A stretch of 64,000 bases of DNA from CAVWCQ01 sp963753545 (GTDB lineage Bacteria > Chloroflexota > Anaerolineae > Aggregatilineales > Aggregatilineaceae). The notes beneath the pieces are model-generated. The model worked only from the letters and a program-made list of their open reading frames with translations, did no database searches and was not told the origin of the DNA. The stretch is from NCBI GenBank assembly GCA_963753545.1, contig CAVWCQ010000008.1, forward strand, positions 3,720,001-3,784,000, read 5' to 3'. Position 1 is the first letter of the stretch. Each line of letters starts with the position of its first letter. This document shows positions 51,594 to 61,580 of the stretch, piece after piece. The translations under genes and the position numbers were made by a program.

Positions 51594-51599
51594 TATAAT
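51594..51599 (+). promoter_or_regulatory. Possible -10 of the TPR-rhomboid unit
   Basis: A perfect TATAAT, 81 bases before ATG 51680, but no recognisable -35 at the right spacing (TGGCCC at 18 bases). The GC-rich inverted repeat GCGGC...GCCGC (about 51640-51662) lies between it and the gene. Confidence 0.3.
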
Positions 51600-51679
51600 G
51601 AGCAGCATTCGCCAACTAACCTTACTAGGCGCAGCGGCGTAGCGGCTTAGCTTCGCAGCCGCACACAATCAGCGCCCTT

Positions 51680-53033
51680 ATGAAAACGATGGATGCTCAA
51701 ACACTTTACCGCGAAGGCGTGTTCGCCATCCGGGATCAAAAAGATGTCACGCGGGGCCGAGATCTGCTCGTCCAATCCCTGCAAATCGATCCTGGCAATG
51801 ATATGGCATGGCTCTGGTTGACCCATACGATCACCGACCGCGATAAGCGCCTGCAATATGTCGAGCGTGCGCTGGCAATTAATCCACAGAACCAACACGC
51901 GCTGAACTCTTAAAACCCGCTTACTGGAAAATCCAGCGCCAACACCAAACGTTCCGGCGGTCATCCCGGCGGTCATTCCGGCGGTTGTCGAGATTTCCCC
52001 GCCGGCTATTCCTCAACGCGAACTCAGCAGCCAGGAATCAAAGGTGATCGAAGGACTGCTGAATGAGGCCGAAGCAGCGCTGACAGCGGGGAACAGCGAG
52101 GCCGCTATAAGCAAATGGGTGGCGATCTTAAAAATGCAGGTTGATCACGAGATCGCTATTCGCAACGCGGTCAGCCATCTGTGGCGGCTCAATTATCGTG
52201 ATGATGCCAAGGAGTTGATCTGGCGCGCCCTCAAAAGCGGCACGCGGGTTCCATCGATCTATCTCACAGCCATTGATATTGCCGAGCGCGAACAGGACAC
52301 CGCCCTGGCCGAAAAACTGCGCACGCAGATCGCATCGCTGCCCGATGCTGACGATAAGCTGATCCTGACAATCGTTGACCAGTACACGCGTGTTTTTAAG
52401 TTCAATCAGGCTATCGAGTTTCTGTCGTGGGCGCTCAACACGCATCCCCACAGCCAGCCACTTCTCACGCGCCTGGGCGATCTTTACCAGAGCACAGGTC
52501 GCGTTGCCGAAGCGATGAAGAGTTATGATGAGGCTGTCCGCCTCAAGCCGCGCAGCCGCGAGGGACGGGACGCGGAACAAAAACTGCTCCATTTTGTGCC
52601 GGTTCTGAGTGACCGCGAGCGGGGCAATATCTGGCTGGCTGTGCGCGAAGTCGTTGGCATCGGCATTGTGTTCCTGCTGATGGCCTGGCAGGATGCCGGA
52701 CTGAACCTGCTATTGGTAGGACCGCTGCGCTGGCTGGGCGTTTTGCTATCCTTACTGGGGGGGTATTTGCTCGTCACTGCCACATCATCGCCCCAACAAG
52801 TCCAGGTCGCATCGTGGTTCGGCGCGACTATGCCTCCCAAGCCAAAACGAAAACGTGCTGATCTGGAAGCCGAAGAAGAAAGCAACCTGCCGATCATTTC
52901 TCAGGAAATGCGTACCGCCATCGGTTTTGTGGGCGTGCTTCTGCTGATGATCGCCTTTGCACTGGTGTTCCACCGGGCTCTTGATCTGCTGTTCGACTAC
53001 CATCCGCCTTATATTCCTCCAGATAGTATTTAG
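51680..53033 (+). CDS. TPR protein with C-terminal membrane spans, frame broken near 51910
   Basis: About 450 residues in two frames. The first (51680-51913) gives MKTMDAQTLYREGVFAIRDQ and a TPR unit ending LAINPQNQHALN. The frame then hits TAA, but the next frame continues LLENPAPTPNVPAVIPAVIP, a Pro/Ala/Val linker, into SQESKVIEGLLNEAEAAL and a run of TPRs (GDLYQSTGRVAEAMKSYDEAVRL) to 53033. One extra base in CTGAACTCTTAAAA restores the frame (ALNLKTRLLENPAP). Three hydrophobic helices close the protein (VVGIGIVFLLMAW, LGVLLSLLGGYLLVTA, AIGFVGVLLLMIAFALVF). TPR part is a protein-binding scaffold at the membrane. The rhomboid gene follows 10 bases later. Confidence 0.8.
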
Positions 53034-53043
53034 CGAGCGGGAT

Positions 53044-53892
53044 ATGTGCCTGATTACCGTATTCCTGGCTTACATTCTATTCATTCTCTTTCTCGTCACG
53101 TTCTTTATTCCGCTGCCGATCCATGATGCCAGCTCGGTGCGCTACCGAAGCGTACCGTGGACCACGATTGGCCTGATCATCGTCAATTCGGCCATTTTCC
53201 TGTTCTGGCTGGCCCCTAATATTTATGCCAGCGAAGGCATGTATCAAAAAACGATCCAGGACTATATTAATAAGGTTTGGAGTTACGGCTACCGGGAAAC
53301 AGTTATCCGAGACGGTACCGGGATCGGCGCGTTTACAACCTTTAGCTCTATGTTTATGCACGCCGACATGTGGCATCTGGCTGGCAACATGGTCTACCTG
53401 TGGACATTTGGGCGGCGCGTCGAAGATGCCTGTGGGGCGGGACAATTCCTGCTGTTCTACCTGTTCGCGGGGATGGTCGCTAACATGGGCTACGCCCTAC
53501 TCAATCCGGCTCTGGGCGACATACCGGGTATTGGAGCCAGCGGCGCGATTGCCGGAGTCATGGGAGCTTACCTGCTGCTGTTTCCCGGCGCGCGAATTGT
53601 GACTCTGTGGGGAGTTGGCTCCCTGGTGCGGCTTCCCATAGCCGCCATTCGCATCCTGATGCGCCACGATGTTCCGATCTGGCGCTGGACGATCCCGCTA
53701 CCGGCATGGCTGCTGCTGATCGGCTTTGCCCTACAAAACACGATCCCCTCGCTGGAAATTATCATGCGCGGCAAAGATATGGGCGGAACCAATCATCTCG
53801 CGCATCTGACCGGATTCCTGGCAGCCCTGGCGATCTTTCTCTTCGTACGCAAAGACCTGCTGATGCGCTACATCGAGGGGCGGTCCCTGTAA
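53044..53892 (+). CDS. Rhomboid family intramembrane serine protease
   Basis: 282 residues, six or seven spans. The L1 loop has TFSSMFMHADMWHLAGNMVYLWTFG; the catalytic Ser166 lies in GIGASGAIAGVMGAY, and the second member of the dyad is His254 in NHLAHLTGF. Rhomboids cleave transmembrane helices of other proteins within the membrane. The frame is open upstream through the end of the TPR gene, but MCLITVFLAY at 53044, 10 bases after the TPR stop, is the plausible start (weak GCGGG ribosome site). The TPR membrane protein upstream may present or regulate its substrates; inference only. Confidence 0.9.
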   Translation: MCLITVFLAYILFILFLVTFFIPLPIHDASSVRYRSVPWTTIGLIIVNSAIFLFWLAPNIYASEGMYQKTIQDYINKVWSYGYRETVIRDGTGIGAFTTFSSMFMHADMWHLAGNMVYLWTFGRRVEDACGAGQFLLFYLFAGMVANMGYALLNPALGDIPGIGASGAIAGVMGAYLLLFPGARIVTLWGVGSLVRLPIAAIRILMRHDVPIWRWTIPLPAWLLLIGFALQNTIPSLEIIMRGKDMGGTNHLAHLTGFLAALAIFLFVRKDLLMRYIEGRSL

Positions 53893-53918
53893 AAGGCGCA
53901 GTAACAGGGGACTGAGCC

Positions 53919-53947
53919 TTGACAGCCTCCCGGTGAAATGCTAAACT
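53919..53947 (+). promoter_or_regulatory. Promoter of the str-S10 operon
   Basis: A perfect TTGACA (53919-53924), a 17-base spacer and TAAACT (53942-53947). Transcription should begin near 53954, leaving a leader of about 200 bases before rpsL. This is the strongest promoter in the window. Confidence 0.8.
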
Positions 53948-54021
53948 CATGCATCCTTCACTCACACGGCACCATCCCTGCCTGACAGGGCAATCGTGAC
54001 CGAACTAGATGAAGCATCGTT

Positions 54022-54092
54022 CGTGAGGCCATCCGTGCCAAAAATATAGATGGCCTCACGTTCTGCACAAAAACGGGCGATTAACGCCCGTT
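54022..54092 (+). promoter_or_regulatory. Two hairpins in the rpsL leader
   Basis: CGTGAGGCCATC and GATGGCCTCACG (54022-54033, 54049-54060) form 12 perfect pairs with a 15-base loop; AACGGGCG and CGCCCGTT (54072-54079, 54085-54092) form eight pairs around ATTAA, followed by TTGTT overlap. They lie between promoter and rpsL and may attenuate transcription or bind S7/S12 as feedback control; neither has a good T-run. A small CCCTG/CAGGG stem lies at 53976-53990. Confidence 0.55.
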
Positions 54093-54154
54093 GTTACGCC
54101 CAAAAATAGATAGCGGTTTGCCAGGAGTTTCTGGCCTAGTGTGGAGGCAATTAT

Positions 54155-54595
54155 ATGCCGACGATCAATCAGTTAGTCCGGAAAGGTCGTCAACCGAAGC
54201 GGAAGAAGAGCAAGGCTCCAGCGCTCCAGTATACGCTGAACTCGTATACTCAAACGCGTACCCGGCAGCCTAAAGGCTCTCCGCAGAAGCGGGGTGTCTG
54301 CACCCAGGTGAAGACAATGACCCCCAAGAAGCCCAATTCTGCGCTTCGGAAGGTGGCCCGTGTCCGCCTGACCAACGGGATTGAAGTGACTGCATATATC
54401 CCTGGTGAAGGGCATGGACTGCAGGAACACAGTGTGGTACTGGTTCGTGGTGGTCGCGTAAAAGACCTGCCCGGCGTCCGTTACCACATCGTGCGTGGCA
54501 CTCTTGATACCGACGGTGTCAAGAACCGTGGTCAGTCTCGCAGCAAGTACGGCGCAAAGAAGCCCGGTGCGAAGAAAGCTCCTGGCAAGAAGTAA
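54155..54595 (+). CDS. rpsL: 30S ribosomal protein S12
   Basis: 146 residues. MPTINQLVRKGRQ at the start and TPKKPNSALRKVARV, GGRVKDLPGVRYHIVRG and SRSKYGAKKPG are the S12 core near the decoding site; the Lys residues linked to streptomycin binding are present. It is longer than Escherichia coli S12 (124): about 15 extra residues (QYTLNSYTQTRTRQ region) lie between the N-terminal tail and SPQKRGVCT, and a Lys-rich end follows. First gene of the operon, with GGAGG eight bases before the ATG. The methylthiolated Asp site (VKDLPG) is intact. Confidence 0.97.
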   Translation: MPTINQLVRKGRQPKRKKSKAPALQYTLNSYTQTRTRQPKGSPQKRGVCTQVKTMTPKKPNSALRKVARVRLTNGIEVTAYIPGEGHGLQEHSVVLVRGGRVKDLPGVRYHIVRGTLDTDGVKNRGQSRSKYGAKKPGAKKAPGKK

Positions 54596-54621
54596 TTTTT
54601 ACAGTTCTGGGGAGAACAGGT

Positions 54622-55092
54622 ATGCCGAGAAGGTTTAAACCAGTCAAGCGAGAAGTTGTACCCGATATGCGGTTCAACAATGCGCACATTACGATGTTCG
54701 TCAATCGTATGATGCACGGTGGCAAGCGCAGCACCGCTCTGAGTGTTATCTACGGCGCTCTCGCCGTTGTTGAAGAGCGTGCCAAGCGCGAACCTATCGA
54801 GGTTTTTGAACAGGCCCTCCGCAATGCGACCCCTGTTCTTGAAGTGAAGGCTCGCCGCGTTGGTGGTTCGACTTACCAGGTTCCGGTTGAAGTCAGCCCC
54901 GACCGTGCAATTTCATTGGCAATGCGCTGGATCCTGGCGGGCGCTCGCGCTCGTGGTGGTCGCAGCATGGCCGAAAAACTCGCGGCTGAACTCATGGACG
55001 CTGCTGGCGGCCAGGGCGCTGCCATCAAGAAAAAAGAGGAATCGCACCGTATGGCAGAAGCCAACCGTGCGTTCGCTCACTATCGCTGGTAA
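54622..55092 (+). CDS. rpsG: 30S ribosomal protein S7
   Basis: 156 residues, the usual length. MPRRFKPVKREVVPDMRF, FVNRMMHGGKRSTALSVIY, VEVSPDRAISLAMRWIL and HRMAEANRAFAHYRW are S7 signatures. S7 nucleates assembly of the 30S head on 16S rRNA and contacts E-site tRNA; in other bacteria it represses its own operon by binding mRNA upstream. Start is ATG 54622 with TGGGGAG eight bases before it. It lies 26 bases after rpsL. Confidence 0.97.
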   Translation: MPRRFKPVKREVVPDMRFNNAHITMFVNRMMHGGKRSTALSVIYGALAVVEERAKREPIEVFEQALRNATPVLEVKARRVGGSTYQVPVEVSPDRAISLAMRWILAGARARGGRSMAEKLAAELMDAAGGQGAAIKKKEESHRMAEANRAFAHYRW

Positions 55093-55116
55093 ATCTGAGG
55101 AAGTAACGCACTCATC

Positions 55117-57216
55117 ATGGCCAAGAAAGCCACTACCGGAAGCGCTCTGGACCTGACTCAGGTTCGCAATATCGGGATTATCGCCCACATTGACGCGGGT
55201 AAAACGACCACGACTGAACGTGTGTTGTATTACGCCGGTCTGATCCACCGCATGGGCGAAGTTCACGATGGTGCGGCGACGACCGACTACATGGAGCAGG
55301 AAAAGGAACGCGGCATCACGATCACCGCTGCTGCTGTGACCGCTAGCTGGCGCGGAGTTCAGATCAACCTGATCGACACTCCAGGCCACGTCGACTTTAC
55401 AGCAGAAGTGCAACGCAGCCTGCGCGTTCTTGATGGTGGCGTAGTCGTCTTCGATGGCGTTGCTGGTGTTGAACCCCAGTCGGAAACCGTTTGGCGTCAA
55501 GCGAATGACTATTCCGTTCCACGCATCTGCTTTGTCAACAAAATGGACCGCGTTGGAGCTGATTTTCACCGCTGCATCGATATGATCATTGATCGGCTCA
55601 ATGGCAATCCGGTTCCCATCCAACTCCCCTACGGTGAAGGTAGCAGCTTCGCCGGGATTGTTGACCTGATGGCAATGGACCTGATTGTTTATGATGACCA
55701 GCTGGGTACGACGTTTGAGCGCCGTCCCATGCCCGCCGATTTCAGCGAACAGGCAGAAGCAGCCCGTTGGCAGATGATCGAAAAGATTGTCGAAACCGAC
55801 GAAGAACTTACCGAACGGTATCTCGCTGAAGAACCAATCAGCACCGAAGAACTGATGAAAGCTCTGCGCACAGCTACCGTGCAGGGAACGATCCAGCCGG
55901 TCATTTGCGGTTCAGCACTGCGCAACAAGGGTGTGCAAGCACTGCTCGACGCGGTGGTTGACTATCTCCCCTCTCCACTCGATGTCCCTGCCATTAAGGG
56001 TATAAATCCAAAGAGCGAAGAAGAAGAAGAACGTCACCCCAGCGACGATGAGCCGCTGTCTGCCCTCGTCTTTAAGATCGTGACCGATCCGTTTGTAGGA
56101 CGTTTGGCCTTTTTCCGCGTTTACTCTGGCGTGCTTCAGACTGGTACAACCGTCATAAACACGACAAAAGATCGCCGGGAACGGGTTGGGCGCGTGGTGC
56201 GCATGTTCGCGGATCGACGTGAAGATGTGACCGAAGTTCACGCGGGCGACATTGCCGCTACGCTGGGACTGAAAGAAACCTTCACGGGCGATACGCTGTG
56301 CGAATCGGATCACCCGATTGTGCTGGAAAACATCGATTTCCCAGACCCAGTGATCTCAGTCGCCATCGAACCCAAGACCAAGGCCGACCAGGATAAGATG
56401 GGTGAGGCACTTGCCAAACTGTCTGAAGAAGACCCCACTTTTGTTGTGCGGGTTAACGACCAGACAGGGCAAACGCTGATCTCCGGTATGGGCGAACTCC
56501 ATCTGGAAGTGCTGGTGGACCGCTTGTTCCGCGAGTTTAGGGTCGATGCCCGCGTTGGTAAGCCGCGCGTGTCGTACCGCGAAACCATCACCCGCGCTTC
56601 TCGCGGTGAAGGCCGCTTCATACGGCAAACGGGCGGCAGCGGCCAGTACGGCCACGCAATCATTAACGTCGAACCCCTGCCACCGGATGCCAGTGAAGAC
56701 ATCGTCTTCGAGAACAAACTCGTGGGTGGCACGATCCCCAAAGAGTATATTCGTCCCATTGAACATGGTCTGCGCGAAGCTGCTCAGGCCGGCATTGTGG
56801 CCGGGTATCCGCTTATCCGCGTGAAGGCTACGCTGATCGATGGTTCATGGCACGAAGTTGACTCCTCGGAAATGGCGTTCAAGATCGCCGGATCGATGGC
56901 CCTCAAAGACGCTGTTATGCAGGGAAGGCCTATCCTGCTCGAACCGTTCATGAAGGTTGAAGTCACTGTCCCCGAACAGTATGCGGGCGACGTAATCGGA
57001 GACCTGTCATCACGGCGGGGAAATATTCTTGGTATCGACACCCGGGCCGATGGTGTTTCGCAAGTGCACGCAGAAGCTCCAATGGGTGAGATGTTCGGCT
57101 ACGCGACCAATCTGCGCAACATTACGCAGGGACGCGGCAGCTTTACAATGGAATTCCAAAAGTACGAGCCTGTACCTGAGTCACTCATGGACGGCATTAT
57201 CAAAGGTGGCAAGTAG
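55117..57216 (+). CDS. fusA: Translation elongation factor EF-G
   Basis: 699 residues, full length. GTPase domain with AHIDAGKTTTTERVLYYAG, the switch region DYMEQEKERGITITAAA, DTPGHVDF and NKMDRVGADF; domain II, III, IV and V follow, with the IV-loop and LRNITQGRGSFTMEF near the end. It drives mRNA-tRNA translocation and, with RRF, ribosome recycling. The G-prime insert is of the ordinary bacterial kind. It lies 24 bases after rpsG (GAGGAAG ribosome site) and 47 bases before tuf, the classical str order. Confidence 0.97.
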   Translation: MAKKATTGSALDLTQVRNIGIIAHIDAGKTTTTERVLYYAGLIHRMGEVHDGAATTDYMEQEKERGITITAAAVTASWRGVQINLIDTPGHVDFTAEVQRSLRVLDGGVVVFDGVAGVEPQSETVWRQANDYSVPRICFVNKMDRVGADFHRCIDMIIDRLNGNPVPIQLPYGEGSSFAGIVDLMAMDLIVYDDQLGTTFERRPMPADFSEQAEAARWQMIEKIVETDEELTERYLAEEPISTEELMKALRTATVQGTIQPVICGSALRNKGVQALLDAVVDYLPSPLDVPAIKGINPKSEEEEERHPSDDEPLSALVFKIVTDPFVGRLAFFRVYSGVLQTGTTVINTTKDRRERVGRVVRMFADRREDVTEVHAGDIAATLGLKETFTGDTLCESDHPIVLENIDFPDPVISVAIEPKTKADQDKMGEALAKLSEEDPTFVVRVNDQTGQTLISGMGELHLEVLVDRLFREFRVDARVGKPRVSYRETITRASRGEGRFIRQTGGSGQYGHAIINVEPLPPDASEDIVFENKLVGGTIPKEYIRPIEHGLREAAQAGIVAGYPLIRVKATLIDGSWHEVDSSEMAFKIAGSMALKDAVMQGRPILLEPFMKVEVTVPEQYAGDVIGDLSSRRGNILGIDTRADGVSQVHAEAPMGEMFGYATNLRNITQGRGSFTMEFQKYEPVPESLMDGIIKGGK

Positions 57217-57263
57217 CCCATCAGGGTGGTTGCACCAGCCTGTTCGATAAGTAGGAGGCATGA

Positions 57264-58460
<1,197 letters not shown>

Positions 58461-58472
58461 TCCGGTCAGTAG

Positions 58473-58508
58473 AGGGATCGGCAGGGCGTATCTGAACTGC
58501 CGGTCTCT
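58473..58508 (+). promoter_or_regulatory. Hairpin between tuf and rpsJ
   Basis: AGGGATCGGCAG and CTGCCGGTCTCT form about 12 pairs with two or three G-T pairs around a 12-base loop, followed by TTGTG. It could be a partial terminator or RNA-processing site separating str from S10 messages. Confidence 0.4.
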
Positions 58509-58556
58509 TGTGAACCGACTTCTGCAAACAGATTTGTGAAGTCTGAGGAATTCTAT

Positions 58557-58865
58557 ATGGCAAAGCAAAAAATCCGTATCCGGCTTAAGGCGTATGACCA
58601 CCGCGTACTGGACCAGTCGGCCCAGCGCATCGTAGAGACGGCTGAACGTACCGGTGCCCGCGTTGTAGGCCCGGTGCCCTTGCCAACCCGCATCGAACGG
58701 TTTACTGTCCGGCGGTCTCCGTTCATCGACAAGGACTCGCAGGAACACTTCGAGATCCGCACACACAAGCGTTTGATTGACGTGCTGGATCCCGACAGCA
58801 AGACCATTGACACGCTGATGCGGCTCAACTTACCGGCGGGCGTGGATATCGAGATCAAAATCTAG
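58557..58865 (+). CDS. rpsJ: 30S ribosomal protein S10 (NusE)
   Basis: 102 residues from MAKQKIRIRLKAYDHRVLD. KIVETAERTGA-type helix (RIVETAERTGARVVGPVPLPT) and HFEIRTHKRLIDVLDP give the family; as NusE it also takes part in antitermination of rRNA transcription with NusB. The frame is open to 58536 but GAGGA seven bases before 58557 decides the start. Opens the S10 block. Confidence 0.97.
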   Translation: MAKQKIRIRLKAYDHRVLDQSAQRIVETAERTGARVVGPVPLPTRIERFTVRRSPFIDKDSQEHFEIRTHKRLIDVLDPDSKTIDTLMRLNLPAGVDIEIKI

Positions 58866-59021
58866 CTCAACGCCCAACCCGGAGAGCAGCCAGGGCACAG
58901 CCTTGGACAATGGGAAAAGGCAACTTTAGTCGTAGGCTAACAAGAAGGCGAAGCAGGGATGATGCGTGGGGCGCGACGGGGTTACCCGAACGCACCCGCT
59001 ACACAGTCCCTTGGAGGCAGT
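58866..59021 (+). promoter_or_regulatory. Structured leader of rplC
   Basis: A 156-base gap inside the S10 block. CCAGGG/CCTTGG (58889-58894, 58900-58905) is a small stem. A longer hairpin at 58963-58999 stacks GCG/CGC, GG/CC, GCG/CGC and CGGG/CCCG (58976-58979, 58985-58988), with a bulged T66-type base and one mismatch, and ends 13 bases before the GGAGG ribosome site of rplC. It may be a ribosomal-protein feedback site. Confidence 0.4.
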
Positions 59022-59675
59022 ATGAAGGGTATCATTGGTAAAAAGGTCGGCATGACCCAGATTTTTGACACAAACGGACAGGTCATTCCTGTGACCGTGA
59101 TTCAGGCAGGGCCATGCTATGTTACTCAGATCCGCACTGAGGAAAAAGAAGGTTATACTGCTGTTCAGCTTGGCTTCGAGGAACTGCCGCCCAAGCGGAA
59201 TGGTGATTTGCGGTTGAGCAAACCCAAGCAGGGTCACCTGCGCCGGAACAACCAGAGCATCCCCGATCTCCGCTATCTGCGTGAATTCCGCGTCAAGCAA
59301 CTTGACGTTGAAGAAGGCCAGAAGCTGACAGCGGATGTGTTCCAGCAGGGTGACCGGATCGACGTCGTTGGTACGTCGAAGGGGCGCGGGTTTGCAGGCA
59401 CGATCAAGCGTCACAACTTCAACCGCCAGCCCAAAACGCACGGTGCTTCCGACCGAACCCGCGCGCCCGGTTCAATTGGTTCAACGACCACGCCGGGCCG
59501 CGTTCTGAAGGGTACACGGATGGCCGGGCATATGGGTGATGAGCGAGTCACCGTTCAGAATCTCGAAGTTGTTGTGGTTGATGCGGATAAGAATTTGCTC
59601 GCCGTTCGTGGTTCAGTTCCCGGCGCGAAGGGGGGCATCCTCCTCATCAAAGAAACGCGCAAGGGCCATCACTAG
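59022..59675 (+). CDS. rplC: 50S ribosomal protein L3
   Basis: 217 residues from MKGIIGKKVGMTQIFD; GGAGG is five bases before the ATG. KGRGFAGTIKRHNFNRQPKTHGAS is the extended loop that reaches the peptidyl-transferase centre, and GRVLKGTRMAGHMGDERVTVQNL the conserved C-terminal core. The Gln methylated by PrmB in other bacteria lies in the NFNRQPKTHG segment. The ORF is open to 58959, but upstream residues are leader sequence. It ends 25 bases before rplD. Confidence 0.97.
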   Translation: MKGIIGKKVGMTQIFDTNGQVIPVTVIQAGPCYVTQIRTEEKEGYTAVQLGFEELPPKRNGDLRLSKPKQGHLRRNNQSIPDLRYLREFRVKQLDVEEGQKLTADVFQQGDRIDVVGTSKGRGFAGTIKRHNFNRQPKTHGASDRTRAPGSIGSTTTPGRVLKGTRMAGHMGDERVTVQNLEVVVVDADKNLLAVRGSVPGAKGGILLIKETRKGHH

Positions 59676-59700
59676 GCACCGCATCAGAGGAGTTGGAATC

Positions 59701-60336
59701 ATGCAAGTACCTGTTCGGAATATGGCCGGTGACCAGATTGGCACCGTTGACCTACCTGCGGAGATATTCGAGGTCGAAGTCAACAATGGGTTGATGCACC
59801 AGGCATTCGTGCGCCAGATGGCAAACGCGCACCTGGGCACTCACAAAACCAAGACACGTGGTGAAGTCAGGCGGACCACCGCTAAGTGGTTCCGTCAAAA
59901 GGGAACGGGCCGCGCTCGTCACGGCAGCCGTTCGGCCCCCATCTTTGTCGGTGGTGGTGTCGCTCATGGCCCTCAGCCGCGTGACTATGACAAGAAAATG
60001 CCGCGCAAGATGCGTCGTCAGGCTCTCCGCAGCGCTCTCTCAGCGTTGGCGGCGGCTGATCAGATTGTCGTGGTCGATCAACTGACGATGGATGCTCCTA
60101 AGACGAGCGCCATGCGCGAAACACTGAAGAACCTGGTGGGCGATCAAAGCGCACTGGTTCTCATTGCCGAGCGCAACGATGCAGTTGAAATGAGCCTGCG
60201 CAATCTCAGCAATGCCCAGCCCCTGCGCGCGTCGTATCTGAATGTGCGCGATCTGTTCACGCACGATCGCGTCATCATCCCGCAGGCCGCTTTGGAAGTT
60301 CTTGAAAGCTTCTTGGGCACGGCGGCGAAGAGCTAG
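59701..60336 (+). CDS. rplD: 50S ribosomal protein L4
   Basis: 211 residues. The N-terminus MQVPVRNMAGDQIGTVDLP, the exit-tunnel loop KTKTRGEVRRTTAKWFRQKGTGRARHG (residues around 45-70) and ALRSALSALAAADQIVVVDQL are typical. L4 assembles early, lines the tunnel and in enterobacteria represses the S10 operon. The frame is open to 59536 inside rplC; GGAG ten bases before 59701 and the family N-terminus decide the start. Confidence 0.96.
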   Translation: MQVPVRNMAGDQIGTVDLPAEIFEVEVNNGLMHQAFVRQMANAHLGTHKTKTRGEVRRTTAKWFRQKGTGRARHGSRSAPIFVGGGVAHGPQPRDYDKKMPRKMRRQALRSALSALAAADQIVVVDQLTMDAPKTSAMRETLKNLVGDQSALVLIAERNDAVEMSLRNLSNAQPLRASYLNVRDLFTHDRVIIPQAALEVLESFLGTAAKS

Positions 60337-60350
60337 AAGGAGCTGATAAC

Positions 60351-60644
60351 GTGGGACTGCATCTGTACGATATCATTCGTCGTCCGGTCATCACCGAGAA
60401 ATCGCACGATATGGCCGACCTCGAAAACCAGTATGTGTTCGAAGTCGATATGCGCGCCAACAAGATTCAGGTCAAAGAAGCAGTCGAGCGCATTTTCGAT
60501 GTTGATGTCCTTCGGGTAAACACGATGGTGATGGCCCCCAAACAGGGTCGTCGCGGTCGTAAGCTTTACATCCGGTCGAAGGCCTGGAAAAAAGCGATTG
60601 TAACGGTCGCTCCGGGCAAAAAGATATCGCTGTTTAACGTTTAG
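60351..60644 (+). CDS. rplW: 50S ribosomal protein L23
   Basis: 97 residues. LHLYDIIRRPVITEKSHDM, YVFEVDMRANKIQVKEAVERIFDV and VNTMVMAPKQGRRGRK are L23 signatures. It sits at the tunnel exit and docks trigger factor and SRP. The start is GTG 60351 behind AAGGAG eight bases upstream. It follows rplD by 14 bases. Confidence 0.96.
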   Translation: MGLHLYDIIRRPVITEKSHDMADLENQYVFEVDMRANKIQVKEAVERIFDVDVLRVNTMVMAPKQGRRGRKLYIRSKAWKKAIVTVAPGKKISLFNV

Positions 60645-60728
60645 TGTTCGCAGGTGGTGATGACGTTCAGATATCCGCACCTCACGGGGCTAATGAGCGT
60701 CAAACACCGTAGAGACTGAGGTTAGAGA

Positions 60729-61562
60729 ATGCCACTCAGGAAGTACAAGCCCACATCACCCGGTCGCCGGGATATGACGGGCTACAGTTTTGAGGAAATT
60801 ACCCGGGGTAAGCCAGTTCGTTCCCTGATGACCGATAAGCGGGGGCACGGCGGGCGTAACAACTCTGGGCGCATCACTGTTCGCCATCGTGGTTCAGGCC
60901 ACAAGAAGCGATATCGTATCATAGACTTCAGCCGGAACAAGCACAATATTCCTGGCCGCGTCGACTCGATTGAATACGATCCTAATCGCTCGGCACGTAT
61001 CGCACTTTTGGTATATGCAGATGGCGAAAAGCGGTATATCATTGCCCCTCTGGGCCTGCGCGTTGGTGACACCGTGATGAGCGGCCCGAACGCGGAAGTC
61101 CGCGTCGGGAATACCCTGCCCATCCGGGCGATCCCGGTTGGTTCGATGGTCCACAACGTTGAGCTTCAGCCCGGTCACGGCGGCCAGTTAGCCCGCGCAG
61201 CCGGAACCTCGGCCCAGTTGTTGGCTAAAGAGGGTATTTACGCCCAACTCCGCCTGCCCAGCGGTGAGGTTCGCATGGTGCATGAGAACTGCATGGCGAC
61301 CATCGGCCAAGTTGGTAATACTGAGCATGGTAACATCAAGCTCGGTAAGGCTGGGCGCAAGCGCTGGATGGGCTGGCGTCCGACCGTCCGTGGTAGCGCG
61401 ATGGACCCGCGCAGTCACCCGCATGGTGGTGGTGAAGGTCGCTCGCCGATCGGTATGCCTGGGCCGAAGACTCCTTGGGGTAAACCGGCGATGGGCAAGA
61501 AGACCCGGCGCAACAAGCGCACCGATCAGTACATCGTGCGGCGTCGGAGCAATCGTCGGTAG
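60729..61562 (+). CDS. rplB: 50S ribosomal protein L2
   Basis: 277 residues. MPLRKYKPTSPGRRDM, RGGGHKKRYRIIDF-type segment (RGSGHKKRYRIIDFSRNK), GSMVHNVELQPGHGGQLARAAGTSAQLLA and NPVDHPHGGGEG-type end (DPRSHPHGGGEGRSPIG) with the His that lies near the peptidyl-transferase centre. L2 bridges subunits and is needed for their association. It starts 84 bases after rplW, with GAGGTTAGAG as the ribosome site. Confidence 0.97.
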   Translation: MPLRKYKPTSPGRRDMTGYSFEEITRGKPVRSLMTDKRGHGGRNNSGRITVRHRGSGHKKRYRIIDFSRNKHNIPGRVDSIEYDPNRSARIALLVYADGEKRYIIAPLGLRVGDTVMSGPNAEVRVGNTLPIRAIPVGSMVHNVELQPGHGGQLARAAGTSAQLLAKEGIYAQLRLPSGEVRMVHENCMATIGQVGNTEHGNIKLGKAGRKRWMGWRPTVRGSAMDPRSHPHGGGEGRSPIGMPGPKTPWGKPAMGKKTRRNKRTDQYIVRRRSNRR

Positions 61563-61580
61563 TAATAATCGGAGGCTAGT

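Noticed and set aside
5711..51912. The hexamer GAGTTC/GAACTC lies within a few bases of several frame breaks (near 5715, 31185-31120, 41892, 51910)
   Set aside because: The sample is small, one break point is not localised, and the same hexamer occurs in unbroken genes (for example 18330 and 37275). It could reflect a modified-base sequencing artefact, but I cannot test it.
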